Origin: Clostridiales bacterium
GTDB taxonomy: Bacteria > Bacillota > Clostridia > Oscillospirales > Oscillospiraceae
Reading direction: 5' to 3'
Length of the DNA: 7,250 nucleotides
Assembly: GCA_017577345.1 (NCBI GenBank)
Contig: PITX01000065.1
Location: forward strand, 1-7,250
Shown: positions 5,821 through 7,250 of the stretch, one piece after another
Layout: every line of letters starts with the position of its first letter
How positions within the stretch are numbered: the stretch's first letter is position 1
The notes under the pieces: generated by a model
The model's input: the letters and a program-made list of their open reading frames with translations, nothing else
Database searches by the model: none
Told to the model about the DNA's origin: nothing
Made by a program: the position numbers and the translations under genes

Positions 5821-6666
5821 TCACTTGCCCTCCAATTCTGCTAATTTTGCTTCCAGCTCGGCCTTTGCCTGCTCATACTGCTCGTCATTGGGTGCTTTGC
5901 CGTGCCAGCCGGCCTGATTTTCCATGAAGGAAACGCCCTTGCCCTTGGTCGTCTTTGCCAGAAGCACCGTGGGCTTTCCCTTGCACGCCTTGGCATCGTC
6001 AAATGCCTTGAGCAGTGCGTCATAATCGTGTCCGTCTACCTTGATGACATTCCAGTTGAACGCCTCGAACTTCTTATCCAGCGGCTCGGAGGGCATGACA
6101 TCCTTCGTTGCGCCGTCGATCTGCAGACCGTTCACATCCACGATCGCGCACAGATTGTCCAGACCGTACTTTGCGGCGGACATCGCCGCCTCCCAGACCT
6201 GACCCTCTGCGATCTCGCCGTCGCCGAGAACGGCATAGACACGGTAATCCTTCTTGTTCAGCTTGCCGCCCAGCGCCATGCCGACTGCGGCGGAAATGCC
6301 CTGACCCAGAGAGCCGGTGGACATATCCACGCCCGGTACATGACGCATTTCGGCATGACCGGAATAATGCGCCTTGATCGAACGAAACAGCTTCAGATCC
6401 TCGATCGGGAAGAAGCCGCGCAGTGCCAGCACCGGATACAGTGCCGGTGTGCAGTGACCCTTCGACAGCACGAAGCGGTCGCGGTCGGGATTTTTCGGGT
6501 CCTTCGGATCGACATTCATCACGCCGAAATACAGCGTGGTGATGGCATCGATGGCGGACAGGCTGCCGCCGATATGACCGGATGCCGCCGTATGCACCGC
6601 ATCAAGACCGAGCAGTCTTGCTTTGGTCGCGGTGATTGCCAGGGTCTTGCTTGCAATTTTTTCCAT
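5821..6666 (-). CDS. Transketolase, N-terminal subunit (thiamine diphosphate-binding domain)
   Basis: This 281-residue first half of the split transketolase binds the diphosphate of thiamine diphosphate through Mg2+ and must associate with the next gene's product to form the active site. Motifs: SGHIGGS with H31 (29-35), SKGHCTP with H71 (68-74), TGSLGQG (117-123), and the TPP motif starting GDG at 148-150 and ending at N179 (IVDVNG). E154 matches the inter-subunit cofactor glutamate of whole transketolases, and H255 is in WHGKAP. The C-terminus is a charged helix (EQYEQAKAELEAKLAELEGK). ATG 6666 is preferred over ATG 6687: GGAAGG lies 8 nt before 6666, the family begins near MEKI, and the extra residues of the longer form would be encoded by the ribosome binding site itself. 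It follows the sulfatase-family gene by 29 nt with no terminator between, so it may be co-transcribed with it. No convincing promoter was seen in the gap. Confidence 0.95.
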   Translation of the reverse strand: MEKIASKTLAITATKARLLGLDAVHTAASGHIGGSLSAIDAITTLYFGVMNVDPKDPKNPDRDRFVLSKGHCTPALYPVLALRGFFPIEDLKLFRSIKAHYSGHAEMRHVPGVDMSTGSLGQGISAAVGMALGGKLNKKDYRVYAVLGDGEIAEGQVWEAAMSAAKYGLDNLCAIVDVNGLQIDGATKDVMPSEPLDKKFEAFNWNVIKVDGHDYDALLKAFDDAKACKGKPTVLLAKTTKGKGVSFMENQAGWHGKAPNDEQYEQAKAELEAKLAELEGK

Positions 6667-6674
6667 AAAACATT

Positions 6675-6680
6675 CCTTCC
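6675..6680 (-). promoter_or_regulatory. Ribosome binding site deciding the transketolase N-subunit start
   Basis: GGAAGG on the minus strand, 8 nt before the ATG at 6666. It lies downstream of the alternative ATG at 6687, which argues for the shorter protein. Confidence 0.75.
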
Positions 6681-6695
6681 TTTTCATTCAGTATT

Positions 6696-7250
6696 TCAAT
6701 CCGGGGTTTGTTTCCGCATGTAATACTCTACGATTTTGTACTCGTTGCGTGCGGCAAGCTGTTCTTCCGTCAGGTCATTGCGCAAACCGCTGTCCGCATC
6801 GGCACAGAAAAGCTGCTCCGTCAGAACGGAGATGCTGTCACGGGCAGATCTCTGATACTGCATCCATGCCGAGCCTTCCCAGCCGCAGCAGTCAAACAGC
6901 TCCGACAGCAGATAACACGGGGAGATCGTATCGCCCTCGCCGGTGAAATCCTTGCCCAGCACCTGCTTTGCCGCATCGTTCGCCCAGATCAGATAGGGCG
7001 TAGAATAGAGGTTGTAATATCCATCGGCAGTTCCCTCCAGAATATTGATGCCCATCTCGTCATAGGCAGAATTCTCCTGCCCGAGAGACGGCTTGTGATC
7101 GCCGAACAGGAGCATCACCACCGGCTCGTTGCTGTCACGGAAGGCATCGACAAAGTGCGCCATCTGTTTGCCGGTATCTTCAATGCCCGACAGATAGTTG
7201 TTGACGATATAATACGACTCGTCTGACAGCCCCTCGTGTGAGACATATTC
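6696..7250 (-). CDS. LTA synthase/sulfatase-family protein, C-terminal 184 residues (5' truncated by window edge)
   Basis: The minus-strand frame is open from the window edge to the TGA at 6698-6696. An internal ATG at 7163 is not the start, because the reading continues upstream as coherent family sequence (YYIVNNYLSGIEDTGKQM). The visible part has the alkaline-phosphatase/sulfatase superfamily signature LLFGDHKPSLG, whose Asp and His (visible residues 51-52) are the metal ligands equivalent to the DH pair of lipoteichoic acid synthase LtaS. STPYLIWAN follows, then a cysteine-containing helical region and a charged tail. Full-length members normally have about five N-terminal membrane helices followed by an extracellular catalytic domain that transfers phosphoglycerol-type groups to a polymer or lipid. 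That part lies beyond the window, so whether this is a true LTA synthase or another phosphoglycerol transferase or sulfatase cannot be decided. It ends 29 nt upstream of the transketolase pair on the same strand. Confidence 0.85.
   Translation of the reverse strand, partial: EYVSHEGLSDESYYIVNNYLSGIEDTGKQMAHFVDAFRDSNEPVVMLLFGDHKPSLGQENSAYDEMGINILEGTADGYYNLYSTPYLIWANDAAKQVLGKDFTGEGDTISPCYLLSELFDCCGWEGSAWMQYQRSARDSISVLTEQLFCADADSGLRNDLTEEQLAARNEYKIVEYYMRKQTPD

Noticed and set aside
5902..6723. Long plus-strand open frame (273 codons) opposite the transketolase N-subunit
   Set aside because: It is antisense to a gene with clear catalytic motifs, its translation is rich in His/Arg/Cys/Gln without domain character, and it has no ribosome binding site or promoter. 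It is a GC-rich coding shadow.
6774..6782. GTCATTGCG, matching one end of the REP-like repeat at 3631-3668
   Set aside because: It is inside the sulfatase-family coding sequence (encoding part of LRNDLTEEQ) and is not followed by GAG, a palindromic core or a GGCAATC end, so it is a chance match.
1..7250. Novel defence, mobile, CRISPR, phage or biosynthetic system
   Set aside because: All complete genes except the small membrane protein are recognisable housekeeping enzymes or factors. There is no repeat-spacer array, no transposase or integrase, no tRNA or attachment site, and no toxin-antitoxin-like small gene pair.

Overview
The window looks like ordinary chromosome from a fairly GC-rich anaerobic Firmicute, most plausibly a Ruminococcus-like member of the Oscillospiraceae/Clostridia. 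This rests on strong GGAGG-type ribosome binding sites, TATAAT-like promoters, a transketolase split into two genes, an LTA-synthase/sulfatase-type membrane protein, and a palindromic repeat type that I associate with gut Clostridia. The placement is inference from gene content and style; no rRNA or marker-gene comparison was possible.

Layout from left to right: (1) the 3' end of an unrecognised, probably membrane-anchored or exported protein on + (1-411), ending at a bidirectional terminator (about 418-447). (2) A two-gene minus-strand operon: a small three-helix membrane protein of unknown function (1401-1823) and a D-2-hydroxyacid dehydrogenase (451-1401), coupled by a TAATG stop/start overlap. 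(3) A 149-bp divergent promoter region (1824-1972) with two good extended -10 promoters back to back. (4) prfC, peptide chain release factor 3, on + (1973-3556), followed by a bidirectional terminator (3562-3592). (5) A structured 115-bp gap (3593-3707) holding a small palindrome, a REP-like hairpin with ATTGCC/GCAATGACA ends, and a longer imperfect inverted repeat around it. (6) A minus-strand block, in transcription order: the C-terminal part of an LTA-synthase/sulfatase-family protein (7250-6696, entering from the right edge), the N-terminal transketolase subunit (6666-5821), the C-terminal transketolase subunit (5819-4875), a UUCG-loop terminator (4841-4866), and a cysteine desulfurase (4823-3708).

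The functional themes are housekeeping ones: the non-oxidative pentose phosphate pathway (the two transketolase subunits form one enzyme), sulfur mobilisation from cysteine, translation termination/recycling, and NAD-dependent 2-hydroxyacid metabolism. The most interesting non-coding signals are the nested inverted repeats at 3616-3704 and the terminator lying only 17 nt upstream of the cysteine desulfurase start, which implies readthrough or attenuation. I looked for phage, CRISPR, toxin-antitoxin, secondary-metabolite, riboswitch and tRNA signatures and saw none. I do not believe this window contains a previously undescribed multi-gene system.
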